In this document: positions 6,813-14,167 of the stretch, in pieces | Layout: the number at the start of each line of letters is the position of its first letter | How positions within the stretch are numbered: the first letter of the stretch is position 1 | Assembly: GCA_964436975.1 (NCBI GenBank) | Contig: CAYTET010000049.1 | Location: 1 to 16,923, forward strand | Direction: 5' to 3' | From: CAYTET01 sp964436975 | GTDB lineage: Bacteria > Bacillota_I > Bacilli_A > Erysipelotrichales > Erysipelotrichaceae | Length of the DNA: 16,923 nucleotides | Translations under genes and position numbers: made by a program | The notes under the pieces: model-generated | What the model was told of the DNA's origin: nothing | The model's database searches: none | The model's input: the letters and a program-made list of their open reading frames with translations, nothing else

Positions 6813-6974
6813 ATGAAAAAATATGTCTGTCCTGTCTGCGGCTATATCTATGATGAAGCCGCCGGCGAACCGGGTATGGGAATCGCCCCGGGCACTAAGT
6901 TTGAAGATCTGCCCGCCGACTGGGTCTGCCCGATGTGCAGTGAGCCCAAAGACTCATTCCAGATTCAGGATTAA
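6813..6974 (+). CDS. Rubredoxin
   Basis: A 53-residue protein that is complete and typical in length for rubredoxin. Two CxxC-type knuckles, YVCPVCGYIYD (Cys6, Cys9) and WVCPMCSEPKD (Cys39, Cys42), bind a single iron. The intervening GxxPGTKFEDLPADW motif is nearly the family consensus. Rubredoxins are small cytosolic electron carriers, in anaerobes often serving rubrerythrin, superoxide reductase or flavodiiron proteins in oxygen and peroxide defence; no such partner is in the window. AAAGAGG (6795-6801) precedes the ATG by 11 bases. It has its own extended -10 promoter and its own terminator, so it is probably monocistronic. Confidence 0.95.
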   Translation: MKKYVCPVCGYIYDEAAGEPGMGIAPGTKFEDLPADWVCPMCSEPKDSFQIQD

Positions 6975-6975
6975 C

Positions 6976-7001
6976 AAAGCAGCATCTTGGCTGCTTTTTT
7001 T
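6976..7001 (+). terminator. Rho-independent terminator after rubredoxin
   Basis: AAAGCAGC (6976-6983) pairs with GCTGCTTT (6990-6997) around a six-base loop, and the T run continues to 7001. It begins one base after the rubredoxin stop. Confidence 0.88.
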
Positions 7002-7014
7002 AGGCCCCGGAGCA

Positions 7015-7044
7015 GTGGCACAACCGGCTGGCAGCGTATATAAT
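7015..7044 (+). promoter_or_regulatory. Promoter of murI
   Basis: A perfect TATAAT (7039-7044) lies 18 bases after GTGGCA (7015-7020), a four of six match to the -35 consensus. The start codon is 27 bases further on. Confidence 0.65.
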
Positions 7045-7071
7045 TGACACAGAAAACAGGAGTGCGTCAGC

Positions 7072-7851
7072 ATGGCAAAATGTCTGGGAATATTTGACAG
7101 CGGCTTAGGCGGATTAACCGTATTAAAAGAAATACTGAAGACTTCAGCAGCGGACCGCATCGTTTACTTCGGTGATACCGGCCGGGTTCCGTATGGCTCC
7201 CGCACTAAAGAGATTATTACCGAGTATTCGCGTCAGGATGTGCGCTTTCTGCTGTCTAAAGGCGCGGATGAGATAATAGTGGCCTGCGGAACAGCCAGTG
7301 CCAATGCCCTGGAGCAGCTGCAGCAAGAATTTACAGTTCCGCTTGCAGGGGTCATTGATGTTTCAGCCCGGGCGGCGATGGCCGCCACCCGCAGCGGCCG
7401 TATCGGGGTCATCGGAACAGCCGCAACGATCCGCTCTCAGATCTACCGGCAAAAGATTGCCCAGGAGTACCAGCTGACGGCGCAGGCCTGTCCGCTTTTT
7501 GTGCCGCTGGTTGAATACGGCTTGGCTAATGACGCGCTGGCCGGTTCTATTGTGGCTGACACAGTCGCCTATTATCTGCAGCCGCTGAAAGAACAGGGCG
7601 TTGATACCCTGATTCTTGGATGCACGCATTATCCGCTGCTGGAAAAGCCGATTCAAGATTTTATGGGACCGGATGTCGTATTGATTAACAGCGGAATCGA
7701 ACTGGCCCGCCAGTACAAACCGGCCAGCCAGCCGCCCCGGGTGGAATTTTATGTCAGTGATGATGCGGCTTCCTTCGGGCGCAACGGGGCCCTGTTTCTG
7801 CAGTCCGTCGGCTGCTTAACAGCCCAAAAGATAGATATTGCCAAATACTAA
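7072..7851 (+). CDS. murI: Glutamate racemase
   Basis: A 259-residue cytosolic enzyme that makes D-glutamate for peptidoglycan from L-glutamate without a cofactor. The two catalytic cysteines are Cys72 in VACGTASANAL and Cys184 in LILGCTHYPLLEK. The substrate-binding opening GIFDSGLGGLTVL (Asp9, Ser10) and GDTGRVPYGSRT (Asp35, Tyr41, Gly42) are intact. The residue after Cys72 is Gly where many racemases have Asn; I recall this variant in other Bacillota, so I do not treat it as inactivating. AGGAG (7058-7062) lies nine bases before the ATG. The gene has its own promoter and ends in a bidirectional terminator, so it is transcribed alone. The whole length and both halves of the duplicated fold are present. 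Confidence 0.95.
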   Translation: MAKCLGIFDSGLGGLTVLKEILKTSAADRIVYFGDTGRVPYGSRTKEIITEYSRQDVRFLLSKGADEIIVACGTASANALEQLQQEFTVPLAGVIDVSARAAMAATRSGRIGVIGTAATIRSQIYRQKIAQEYQLTAQACPLFVPLVEYGLANDALAGSIVADTVAYYLQPLKEQGVDTLILGCTHYPLLEKPIQDFMGPDVVLINSGIELARQYKPASQPPRVEFYVSDDAASFGRNGALFLQSVGCLTAQKIDIAKY

Positions 7852-7875
7852 AAAAGTCACATCAGGACTTTTTTT
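7850..7875. terminator. Bidirectional terminator between murI and a convergent membrane gene
   Basis: AAAAAAGTC (7850-7858) pairs with GACTTTTTT (7866-7874) around a seven-base loop. The murI stop codon overlaps the left arm, and the stop of the minus-strand gene (7862-7864) lies in the loop, so one 26-base element serves both genes. Confidence 0.85.
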
Positions 7876-8515
7876 GTGCCCGCCTGCCGGCAATCAGCCG
7901 GTACAGCAGCCGGATTATCAGATAAGCACCGCCGACAATAACAATCATCCAGACAACCGACATGTATACCGGCTGATCATAAACCATCAGGAAGGGATAG
8001 GGTCCGCTGACCAGATGCGCCAGATTCAATATGACTAGCACGGCAGCATATACAATAGTCGGGATTATGGCCCATAAGGAAGTTTTTGCGGGCAGCTGGG
8101 GCTTTTGAATAAGCAGAGAGATGACAATCAGGATGGGGCAGAGCAGATGCTGGTAGAGCATCGAGCCGGTGGTCAGCATCATGCGGTAACTGTTAAGCCC
8201 GCCGCCGCTAATCGGAGCCAGCACAAAGACGACAACTAAAAAAGTCAGTGTCAGGCCCGCGGCAGCCGTAAATTTCAGAACGCCGGTCCATAGCGGCACC
8301 GGCCGGCCGCTTTTCAGATAGCGGAAGCTGTAAACGGCTGACAGCAGGCAGGCAATAAGGGCAACAATATTGCTGTCATGGGTATAAAAAGCAAAACCGA
8401 ACAGACCGTTGCTGGAAAAGACAATATGCATGCTGATGATTTCTAAGACCGTAATGACGGTATCAAGAAGAAAGACAAGTTGATAATGCTTTTTGGCAGT
8501 TTCCATAGACGGCAA
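7862..8515 (-). CDS. Multi-pass membrane protein, possibly Pr6Pr-like
   Basis: A hydrophobic protein of 217 residues, or 214 from an in-frame ATG at 8506. Six membrane helices can be drawn, at about 13-35, 48-65, 78-100, 119-137, 146-166 and 185-208. Polar features between them include YTHDSNIVALIACLLSA near the second helix, YQHLLCPILIVISLL near the fourth, and LAHLVSGPYPFLMVYDQP before the last. The SN in an early helix, H-x-x-x-P in the middle and PYPF late are reminiscent of the Pr6Pr / FAR-17a-like group; I hold this only loosely. TTG 8515 is preferred slightly because GGAAAG lies five bases upstream, against fourteen for the ATG. It converges on murI and diverges from the chromate transporter genes. 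Function is unknown. Confidence 0.7.
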   Translation of the reverse strand: MPSMETAKKHYQLVFLLDTVITVLEIISMHIVFSSNGLFGFAFYTHDSNIVALIACLLSAVYSFRYLKSGRPVPLWTGVLKFTAAAGLTLTFLVVVFVLAPISGGGLNSYRMMLTTGSMLYQHLLCPILIVISLLIQKPQLPAKTSLWAIIPTIVYAAVLVILNLAHLVSGPYPFLMVYDQPVYMSVVWMIVIVGGAYLIIRLLYRLIAGRRAQKKS

Positions 8516-8544
8516 TCTCGCTTTCCAAAGCCCGATTTTCCCTT

Positions 8545-8553
8545 ATTATAACA
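8545..8553 (-). promoter_or_regulatory. Extended -10 promoter of the minus-strand membrane gene
   Basis: Read on the minus strand, TG, one base, then a perfect TATAAT (8550-8545) forms an extended -10 element about 30 bases before the gene. No good -35 box is visible. No convincing promoter for the divergent plus-strand gene was seen between here and 8642. Confidence 0.6.
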
Positions 8554-8642
8554 CTGGAAATTAAATGGGGCAGTTTGCATAAAACAAGTCTTTCGGACCA
8601 TGGGCCGGAAATGCGGTAAACTGTCAAGGGAAGGCGGAAGCA

Positions 8643-9221
8643 ATGGACGAAGAAAAGAAACAGTTTTCCATGTTTATTCTGTTTATGACAATGCTGCAGA
8701 TCTCGGCATTCACTTTCGGGGGTGGGTTTGTTATCATCGGAATGATGCGGCAGAAGTTCTGTCAGGAATATCACTGGTTGACTGATCAGGAAGCCCTTAA
8801 CATGACCGCCATTGCCCAGACCTGTCCGGGCGCTTTAGCTGTCAACAGTGCCATCATTTTCGGCTATCAGATTGCCGGCATCAAAGGAGCCCTGATTTCA
8901 GCTTTGGCCACCATAATTCCACCGCTGCTGATAATTTCGGCCATTACTTATTTTTATAACGCTTTTGTAGCCAGTCTTTATGTGCAGACAGCTCTGCGGG
9001 TCATGCGGGCCGGCGTAGCGGCGGTTATTGCCGATGTGGTAATTGATCTGGGCGAAAAGGTCATCTGCAGCAGAGATATTTTCAATATCATTCTGATGCT
9101 GGCCGCTTTTGCTGCCAGCTGGGCCGGCGGGGTCAGTTCCATTACAATTATTCTTATTTTTATCGTGATAGGTCTGGCCAGAAGTCTGCTGGCCCGCCCT
9201 GAGGATGGCCGCCGGCTATGA
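8643..9221 (+). CDS. Chromate transporter (CHR) half protein, first of a pair
   Basis: A 192-residue membrane protein of the chromate ion transporter family, short type. The hallmark ISAFTFGGGFVIIGMM lies at about 20-34. It is followed by WLTDQEALNMTAIAQTCPGALAVNSAIIFGYQIAG, whose AQTCPGALAVNSA is the conserved CHR loop. About five hydrophobic helices follow. Short CHR proteins act as pairs of unlike halves, together matching one long two-domain ChrA; known members export chromate, but in anaerobes the natural substrate is often unknown. Purine-rich GGGAAGG near 8628-8634 precedes the ATG. The stop overlaps the start of the second half in ATGA, so the two are translationally coupled. The physiological substrate cannot be read from this sequence. 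Confidence 0.9.
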   Translation: MDEEKKQFSMFILFMTMLQISAFTFGGGFVIIGMMRQKFCQEYHWLTDQEALNMTAIAQTCPGALAVNSAIIFGYQIAGIKGALISALATIIPPLLIISAITYFYNAFVASLYVQTALRVMRAGVAAVIADVVIDLGEKVICSRDIFNIILMLAAFAASWAGGVSSITIILIFIVIGLARSLLARPEDGRRL

Positions 9222-9787
9222 TCTATTTGGAAATGTTTCTGGTCTACTTTCAAATTGGTCTGTTCTCTTTTGGCGGAGGCTATGCGGCCATGCCGCTGAT
9301 TCAGAACCTGATTGTTGAGCAGAAGGGCTGGCTGACGATGGCTGAATATGCCGACTTAACTACCATTGCTGAAATGACGCCCGGTCCGATAGCGGTCAAC
9401 AGTGCCACTTTTGTCGGCCAGAAGATGGCGGGCTGGAGCGGAGCTCTGGTCTGTACCTTTGGCTGCATTCTGCCTTCGCTGATCATTGTCCTGATTATGG
9501 CTTATTTCTATAAGAGATTTAAATCATTGAAATCCGTTCAGACTGTTTTAGGCCAGCTGCGGCCGGCTGTTGTAGCTCTTATCGCTGCGGCCGGCGTCAG
9601 CATTCTCTTGCTGGCACTGTTCGGAACAAGTTCGCTTGGTGAAATCAGTATCTTAAATATCAGGCCTATTGAAGCCGGTATCTTTGCCGCCGGTCTGTTT
9701 CTGTTGCACAAATATAAGACTAATCCGATAATAATCATATTCGGCGCAGCCGGAGCCGGGACTTTGCTGTATATGCTCCTTTCTTAA
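9218..9787 (+). CDS. Chromate transporter (CHR) half protein, second of a pair
   Basis: A 189-residue partner of the preceding protein in the same family. It has FQIGLFSFGGGYAAMPL at about 11-27, then GWLTMAEYADLTTIAEMTPGPIAVNSATFVGQKMAG, in which AEMTPGPIAVNSA is the strongest CHR motif. Later helices include CTFGCILPSLIIVLIMAYF and a C-terminal hydrophobic segment. The start codon overlaps the upstream stop. The two halves differ at the loop (TCPGALAVNS against TPGPIAVNS), as expected for the two unlike domains of a heterodimer. No clear terminator follows, and 78 bases separate it from the next gene. Confidence 0.92.
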   Translation: MIYLEMFLVYFQIGLFSFGGGYAAMPLIQNLIVEQKGWLTMAEYADLTTIAEMTPGPIAVNSATFVGQKMAGWSGALVCTFGCILPSLIIVLIMAYFYKRFKSLKSVQTVLGQLRPAVVALIAAAGVSILLLALFGTSSLGEISILNIRPIEAGIFAAGLFLLHKYKTNPIIIIFGAAGAGTLLYMLLS

Positions 9788-9865
9788 GCCGTGGTGTCAG
9801 TTTTTCAGACAAATCACGCCATGTGCAAAAATTTAGTTGTATACTTCCTTTAGGGAAACATTACC

Positions 9866-11845
9866 ATGCGAGAACCGTTGCAGATTAACAATCAGTACAA
9901 GGAATTCGCCTCAGCGGATGAGTTTTTGCATGCCCATAAAAAAAGTGATACTTCAGCCGAAAAGAAAAGCCGGCTGCTTAAGCTGACTAAGGCCGCCTTA
10001 TTTCTGAAGGCTTTGGCCCTGACCGCGGCTGTCGGAGTGACGGTGATAGCGGGAAGCCGGATAATAGTTAAACCGGAACCGGCCCCAGAGCCGCCCGTTT
10101 TGAATCTGATCCTTACCCCGCAGGTGGATGAGGTCGCTGCCGACACTGCTGCCGTTTCTTATACCACCACCGATTTTTCAACCGGCACCGATTCCATAAA
10201 CTATCAGCTGACCCAGCAGACCGTTCTGATTGATTCAGGCACCCTGGATCAGCCCAGCGGACTGATCACCTTCAGCCAGCTGACTCCGGCCACAGAATAT
10301 GCGGTGAGTTTTTATAATGCTGCCGGCGGCAGCTTGCTGGCTGATCTATCATTTACCACGGCGGCGCCTTATGTTTATACTGCTCCGCTGATTTCCTATC
10401 TCAACGCCACTATCAGCAATGACATCCTTTCCGTTGAAAGTTTAATAATTATCAATGACGGCACCGATTTTACTTATGATCTGACCGCCGACAGCAGTGC
10501 CATCAGCTATACCAGCACCGAAACAACAGCCGGAATGCTGCTTAAAGCCGAATATGATGTCTCTGCCAAAGTCGGAACGGATATCACAGTTCAGCTGACC
10601 GCCGGCTATACCATGAATAAAACCAGCGGCACGCTGACATCCCAGCAGAGTCTGGCTGTCCCCTTTACCGATCTGAAACTTATCAATGTCAGTTCGCAGG
10701 TAACCGATGACAAACTGATTATTGTTACCGGTGAATATCTGAAGAATGATGCCTCGGGCGTCAGTCTGACCGTCAGTGCGGCCGGCTTTACCTTTGAACA
10801 GACGGGCCTCACTAAAAAGAGCAGCAACCGCTATGCCTTTACGTTTATGTCCGAACCTGTCGACGTCTGGCCCGGCGGTGATACCGCCCTGACCGTCAAA
10901 GCCGCCTATACCATCGGGACAAAACGGACTAAAAAAGCCACCGACACCTTCCATATTGTCGGCTTTGCCCAGCCTTCCCTGACGGCCACCTATTCCAAGA
11001 CGACCGGTCTGGTCAGTATCCAGGCTTCCGGAAAGTGGAGCGAGCAGGATGATATGACTATTACCTCTGTGACGTTGCTCGACGGTGCCGGCGGCACGGC
11101 CGATCTGACGGCGGCCTACACGTATTCCGGCAAAGATTTTGCTGTTACGCAGACGGAAGTGCCCTATACCTATGCGGCCGACGCCAACTACTCACTGGCA
11201 GTCACCGGCACATTAAACGGCGAATATTATGACTATGATTTCGAAACGGTCACGGTCAGTACGGCGATGACGGCTCCGGCCGTCAGTGCGGCAGCGGTCT
11301 GCGCCACGGGTCTGCAGCGGGGAATAACGGTAACCCTGGACTGGAATGATGCGGCCGACAGTTCTGTTACCAACCTTAAATTTTTCAATAACGGCACGGA
11401 AATGACTGTTGTCAACACAGTCACTGACGCAGCTAACAGACAGACAACAATACAAATTGATTCAGATGATTTTCAGCAGGCCCAGCTGTTAACGGGACTG
11501 ACGGTCAGCTGCAGTTATACTTATCCCAATAACACGGCCGCCCAGACAACTGTGACAGACGCCTTCAGTCTGGACACCACCGGCTATAAAGTGACCGGAG
11601 CCAGTCAAACGGCAGATAAGCTTATTTTTGCGGTCAGCCTGGATGCCGGAACAGTTACCGATTATTCAATCATTGTGTATCAGAATGGCGTGCTATCAGC
11701 CGCTTTGGCAACCAAAACGGGGAATGTCGTTACAGTTGAGCGAGTCGCGGAATTCAATGCCGGTGATGTCATTAAAGTACGCTTTGAATCAACTATGGAC
11801 GATGGCATAGTCCAGTGGTCAGAATATGAATTGACTTTATCGTAA
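9866..11845 (+). CDS. Membrane-anchored protein with beta-sandwich ectodomain
   Basis: A 659-residue protein that I do not recognise by name. Residues 1-42 are charged and cytosolic. Residues about 43-66 form a single membrane helix (FLKALALTAAVGVTVIAG) with no cleavage site expected. A proline-rich linker (KPEPAPEPP) then leads to about 580 residues outside the cell. These are rich in Thr, Ser, Ala, Gly and Tyr and appear to form about six units of roughly 100 residues with fibronectin-III or Ig-like character. The first unit ends in LTPATEYAVSFYNA, a classic fibronectin-III pattern; a later unit has ITVTLDWNDAADSSVTNLKFF. There is no LPxTG motif. AGGGA (9852-9856) lies nine bases before the ATG. 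A TATACT near 9840 could be a -10 box, but its -35 is poor. It is 19 bases from the MscS gene, so the two are co-transcribed. Confidence 0.8.
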   Translation: MREPLQINNQYKEFASADEFLHAHKKSDTSAEKKSRLLKLTKAALFLKALALTAAVGVTVIAGSRIIVKPEPAPEPPVLNLILTPQVDEVAADTAAVSYTTTDFSTGTDSINYQLTQQTVLIDSGTLDQPSGLITFSQLTPATEYAVSFYNAAGGSLLADLSFTTAAPYVYTAPLISYLNATISNDILSVESLIIINDGTDFTYDLTADSSAISYTSTETTAGMLLKAEYDVSAKVGTDITVQLTAGYTMNKTSGTLTSQQSLAVPFTDLKLINVSSQVTDDKLIIVTGEYLKNDASGVSLTVSAAGFTFEQTGLTKKSSNRYAFTFMSEPVDVWPGGDTALTVKAAYTIGTKRTKKATDTFHIVGFAQPSLTATYSKTTGLVSIQASGKWSEQDDMTITSVTLLDGAGGTADLTAAYTYSGKDFAVTQTEVPYTYAADANYSLAVTGTLNGEYYDYDFETVTVSTAMTAPAVSAAAVCATGLQRGITVTLDWNDAADSSVTNLKFFNNGTEMTVVNTVTDAANRQTTIQIDSDDFQQAQLLTGLTVSCSYTYPNNTAAQTTVTDAFSLDTTGYKVTGASQTADKLIFAVSLDAGTVTDYSIIVYQNGVLSAALATKTGNVVTVERVAEFNAGDVIKVRFESTMDDGIVQWSEYELTLS

Positions 11846-11864
11846 TAACAGGGGGAAAACACCT

Positions 11865-12827
11865 ATGAGTAAAAAGAATACCCGCCAGATTGTCGGCCTT
11901 ATTATCGCAGTCGTGATTTTGATTCTGCTGCTGAATCCGAATCTGCTGCCGTTTCTGCCGGTCGCATTAAGACAGGGACTGTCTGATCTTGATGCCAAGT
12001 ATTTCGGTGCATTGCTGTCCAACGGACTGAGTGTATCGCTGCCGCGGCTGCTGTGCCTTATTGCCATGATCATCATGCTGTGGCTGCTGTCAGTGCTCAT
12101 TCACTTCATTCTGAACCATCTGACTAAGGCCACTGCCCACCAGCAGACCGTCATCGGTCTGGTGGCCAGCATTATTAAATATGCTCTTGTCATCATCGGC
12201 ATCATCTGGGGATTTGTGATCCTGGGAGTTGATGTGACCGCCATGCTGGCATCTGTCGGCATCATCGGCCTGATTATCGGCTTTGGCGCCCAGAGTCTGA
12301 TCGAAGATATCATAACCGGCATCTTCATTATTCTGGAGGGCTCATTTAAAGTTGGCGATATTATCGTGCTTGACGATTTCCGCGGCACCGTCCGCAAGAT
12401 TGAAGTCCGCACCACCACTATTGAAGATGATGGCGGCAATCTGAAAGTTGTCAACAACTCGGATATCCGCAATCTGCAGAACCGCTCCATCAATGATTCT
12501 TATGCCGTTTCGGATATCACCGTCTCCTATGATACGGATTTTGATGAAGCCAAAAAGATCATCAATGACGGCTTTGAATCTCTGGCCCAGCAGATGCCCG
12601 GCTTCTTTACCGAGAAGCCGGTGTGTGTCGGCATCCAGTCATTCACCGACATCGGCTATGTAATCCGCTGCTGGGGCATTGTCAAAGAAAACACGGTATT
12701 TAAAGCCAGCCGCTATTTAAACGAAACAGCCATGAAAGCCCTGACGGCGCATGGCGTTGTGCTGGGACACTGGACACTGGCCGCCGCTAAGCCGGCCGAT
12801 GCCAAAAAATCCGGCAGCGCTAAGTAA
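11865..12827 (+). CDS. MscS family mechanosensitive channel
   Basis: A 320-residue small-conductance mechanosensitive channel, which opens under membrane tension and releases solutes during osmotic downshock. Hydrophobic segments lie at about 9-31, 58-84 and 95-120. The pore helix follows at about 123-157, with the glycine- and alanine-rich ASVGIIGLIIGFGAQSLIED. The beta domain follows, with GSFKVGDIIVLDDFRGTVRKIEVRTT in one run (named here in two parts: GSFKVGDIIV and FRGTVRKIEV), then VVNNSDIRNLQNRS. The C-terminal alpha/beta domain ends in a short Lys- and Ala-rich tail. GGGGGA (11851-11856) lies eight bases before the ATG. The gene is the second in a unit with the beta-sandwich protein and ends in a bidirectional terminator. 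Confidence 0.93.
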   Translation: MSKKNTRQIVGLIIAVVILILLLNPNLLPFLPVALRQGLSDLDAKYFGALLSNGLSVSLPRLLCLIAMIIMLWLLSVLIHFILNHLTKATAHQQTVIGLVASIIKYALVIIGIIWGFVILGVDVTAMLASVGIIGLIIGFGAQSLIEDIITGIFIILEGSFKVGDIIVLDDFRGTVRKIEVRTTTIEDDGGNLKVVNNSDIRNLQNRSINDSYAVSDITVSYDTDFDEAKKIINDGFESLAQQMPGFFTEKPVCVGIQSFTDIGYVIRCWGIVKENTVFKASRYLNETAMKALTAHGVVLGHWTLAAAKPADAKKSGSAK

Positions 12828-12833
12828 ACATTA

Positions 12834-12880
12834 AAAAACCCATTGCCTTCACCTCAATTCTGATACGGCAATGGGTTTTT
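12834..12880. terminator. Bidirectional terminator between the MscS and LacI-family genes
   Basis: AAAAACCCATTGCC (12834-12847) pairs perfectly with GGCAATGGGTTTTT (12867-12880) around a 19-base loop. A- and T-tracts on both sides serve the two convergent genes. Confidence 0.88.
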
Positions 12881-12887
12881 GTTTCTT

Positions 12888-13979
12888 TCAGGAACTGTGC
12901 CTGACAATCAGCTTGTTGCCGATGGTCAGCGTCGTGCTGGAAGCCAGGGGGTTATCGATGTAGTTTTTCAGCAGTTGCATGGCCGACATGCCGATGCTGC
13001 CGCGGTCAACCGCAATGGTTGTAATATCCGGAACGCTGACACAGCCGATGTCAATATCATCATAACCGACAATGGCGATGTCTTCGGGCACCTTCAGGCC
13101 AAAGTCCTGAATGGCTTTGATAGCGTAGGCGGCAATCAGATCGGTAGTGCAGAAGATGGCCCGGGGCAGCCGGGGCGTCTTCAGCAGCCGCACGGTTTCG
13201 TTATAGGCGCTTTGGCCGGAAAGGTCAGGCAGAATGATAGGAGTGCCGCGGTGGGGAATCTCCTGCAGGCCGCAGCGGGCCAGCTGAACTTTGTTATAGA
13301 CCGGCTGACTGCCCAGAATATCGTAATCCGGCAGATAGGATGATTCAAACGGCTTCAGGCCGTATTCATCCAGACTGGCCAGATAGCCGATATAGCGCAT
13401 CATGTAGCTGGGATGGCTGACCCGCTCGGACATGAAGGCAATGTCGGTATAATGACGGTCGGCAATCAGATGCTTCATCAGTTTGCGGGCCCCGCCGAAG
13501 TTATCATCAATAACACAGCCGGTATGATCGGTGTCCACTTCATCGTTGATAATGACAACCGGAATGCGGCGGGCCTTAAAGATTTCAACCATCCGCTTGG
13601 GCGCGAATGTTGAAAGCAGGGCGCCGTCAATGCCGTCTTCAATAAAGCTTTCTTCAAAATTATCGTGCAGCTGATCGGTAAAGGCCAGCACAACATGATA
13701 ATCATAGGATTTGGCCTGCTCGCTGACGCCGTCCAGAATAGGCCCGAAGAAAGGATGGCCGAAGAAAGGCCGGGACTTGTTGTAAAGGCAGAAGCCGATC
13801 AGGCCGGACTTGCTGGTGGCAACCGCCTGGGCCATGGCATTGGGCTTGAAGTTGTGGCTGCGGGCAATAGCCAGCACATTCTCTCTGGTCTTGGGATTAA
13901 CCAGCTGCGGATTAGAAAAAGCCCGGGAGACGGTGGCTTTGGAAACACCGGCTAATCTGGCAATATCATTCAGCGTCAT
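12888..13979 (-). CDS. LacI family transcriptional regulator
   Basis: A 363-residue DNA-binding regulator. The helix-turn-helix is at the N-terminus (TLNDIARLAGVSKATVSRAF), followed by the hinge helix region KPNAMAQAVAT. A periplasmic-binding-protein-like effector domain then has FGPILDGVSEQAK, DGALLSTFAPKR, FCTTDLIAAYAIKAIQDFG and DIAIVGYDDIDIG, as expected. The start is ATG 13979 because GGGAGG lies seven bases upstream; the in-frame start at 14009 would add ten residues before the conserved opening. It diverges from the glycerophosphodiesterase and ABC operon and most likely controls it, probably releasing DNA when bound to a substrate-derived ligand. Operators fitting its family lie in the shared upstream region, one overlapping its own predicted -10 box, which suggests autoregulation. 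Confidence 0.92.
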   Translation of the reverse strand: MTLNDIARLAGVSKATVSRAFSNPQLVNPKTRENVLAIARSHNFKPNAMAQAVATSKSGLIGFCLYNKSRPFFGHPFFGPILDGVSEQAKSYDYHVVLAFTDQLHDNFEESFIEDGIDGALLSTFAPKRMVEIFKARRIPVVIINDEVDTDHTGCVIDDNFGGARKLMKHLIADRHYTDIAFMSERVSHPSYMMRYIGYLASLDEYGLKPFESSYLPDYDILGSQPVYNKVQLARCGLQEIPHRGTPIILPDLSGQSAYNETVRLLKTPRLPRAIFCTTDLIAAYAIKAIQDFGLKVPEDIAIVGYDDIDIGCVSVPDITTIAVDRGSIGMSAMQLLKNYIDNPLASSTTLTIGNKLIVRHSS

Positions 13980-14024
13980 ATATAATCCTCCCTGCTTGAA
14001 TACCGTCAAAAAAATGTTAAAATT

Positions 14025-14053
14025 ATTGTAATCGCTTACTTAATATGTTATAA
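14025..14053 (-). promoter_or_regulatory. Possible promoter of the LacI-family gene
   Basis: On the minus strand TACAAT (14030-14025) follows TTATAA (14053-14048) at a 17-base spacing, about 45 bases before the start codon. The -35 match is weak (three of six). The first operator overlaps the -10 box. Confidence 0.4.
14026..14040. promoter_or_regulatory. LacI/CcpA-type operator, site 1
   Basis: TTGTAATCGCTTACT fits every position of the cre consensus WTGNAANCGNWNNCW and contains the palindrome GTAA-TCGC-TTAC. It lies nearest the LacI gene, over its predicted -10 box. It could serve CcpA (catabolite repression) or the local regulator. Confidence 0.6.
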
Positions 14054-14063
14054 AGATATTGAA

Positions 14064-14078
14064 GTGTAACCGGTTTCT
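14064..14078. promoter_or_regulatory. LacI/CcpA-type operator, site 2
   Basis: GTGTAACCGGTTTCT contains the perfect palindrome AACCGGTT and fits the LacI-type operator consensus except at the first, least conserved base. Its centre is 38 bases from that of site 1 and 89 from that of site 3. The shared AACCGGTTTC core with site 3 suggests the same protein binds both. Confidence 0.65.
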
Positions 14079-14152
14079 AATTATTTAGTTACCAAATCGT
14101 TAACAATATTCTACATTATTGGCTCAGTTTAGTCAATATAAATGAACTGTTA

Positions 14153-14167
14153 ATGCAACCGGTTTCA
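14153..14167. promoter_or_regulatory. LacI/CcpA-type operator, site 3
   Basis: ATGCAACCGGTTTCA fits every position of WTGNAANCGNWNNCW and shares the AACCGGTTTC core with site 2. It is the site nearest the GDPD-ABC operon and overlaps one candidate -35 box, a position suited to repression. Confidence 0.65.

Noticed and set aside
9788..9865. Promoter or terminator between the CHR pair and the ectodomain gene
   Set aside because: TATACT at 9840 lacks a usable -35 box and the GTGGTGTC/GACAAATCAC inverted repeat is imperfect, so neither is called with confidence.
10442..10954. Minus-strand frame of 170 codons inside the ectodomain gene
   Set aside because: It has no ribosome binding site and no family likeness, and the plus-strand frame is continuous with clear beta-sandwich patterns.
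12879..13343. Plus-strand frame of 154 codons opposite the LacI-family gene
   Set aside because: It begins inside a terminator arm and is a shadow of the LacI effector domain, which has the expected motifs.
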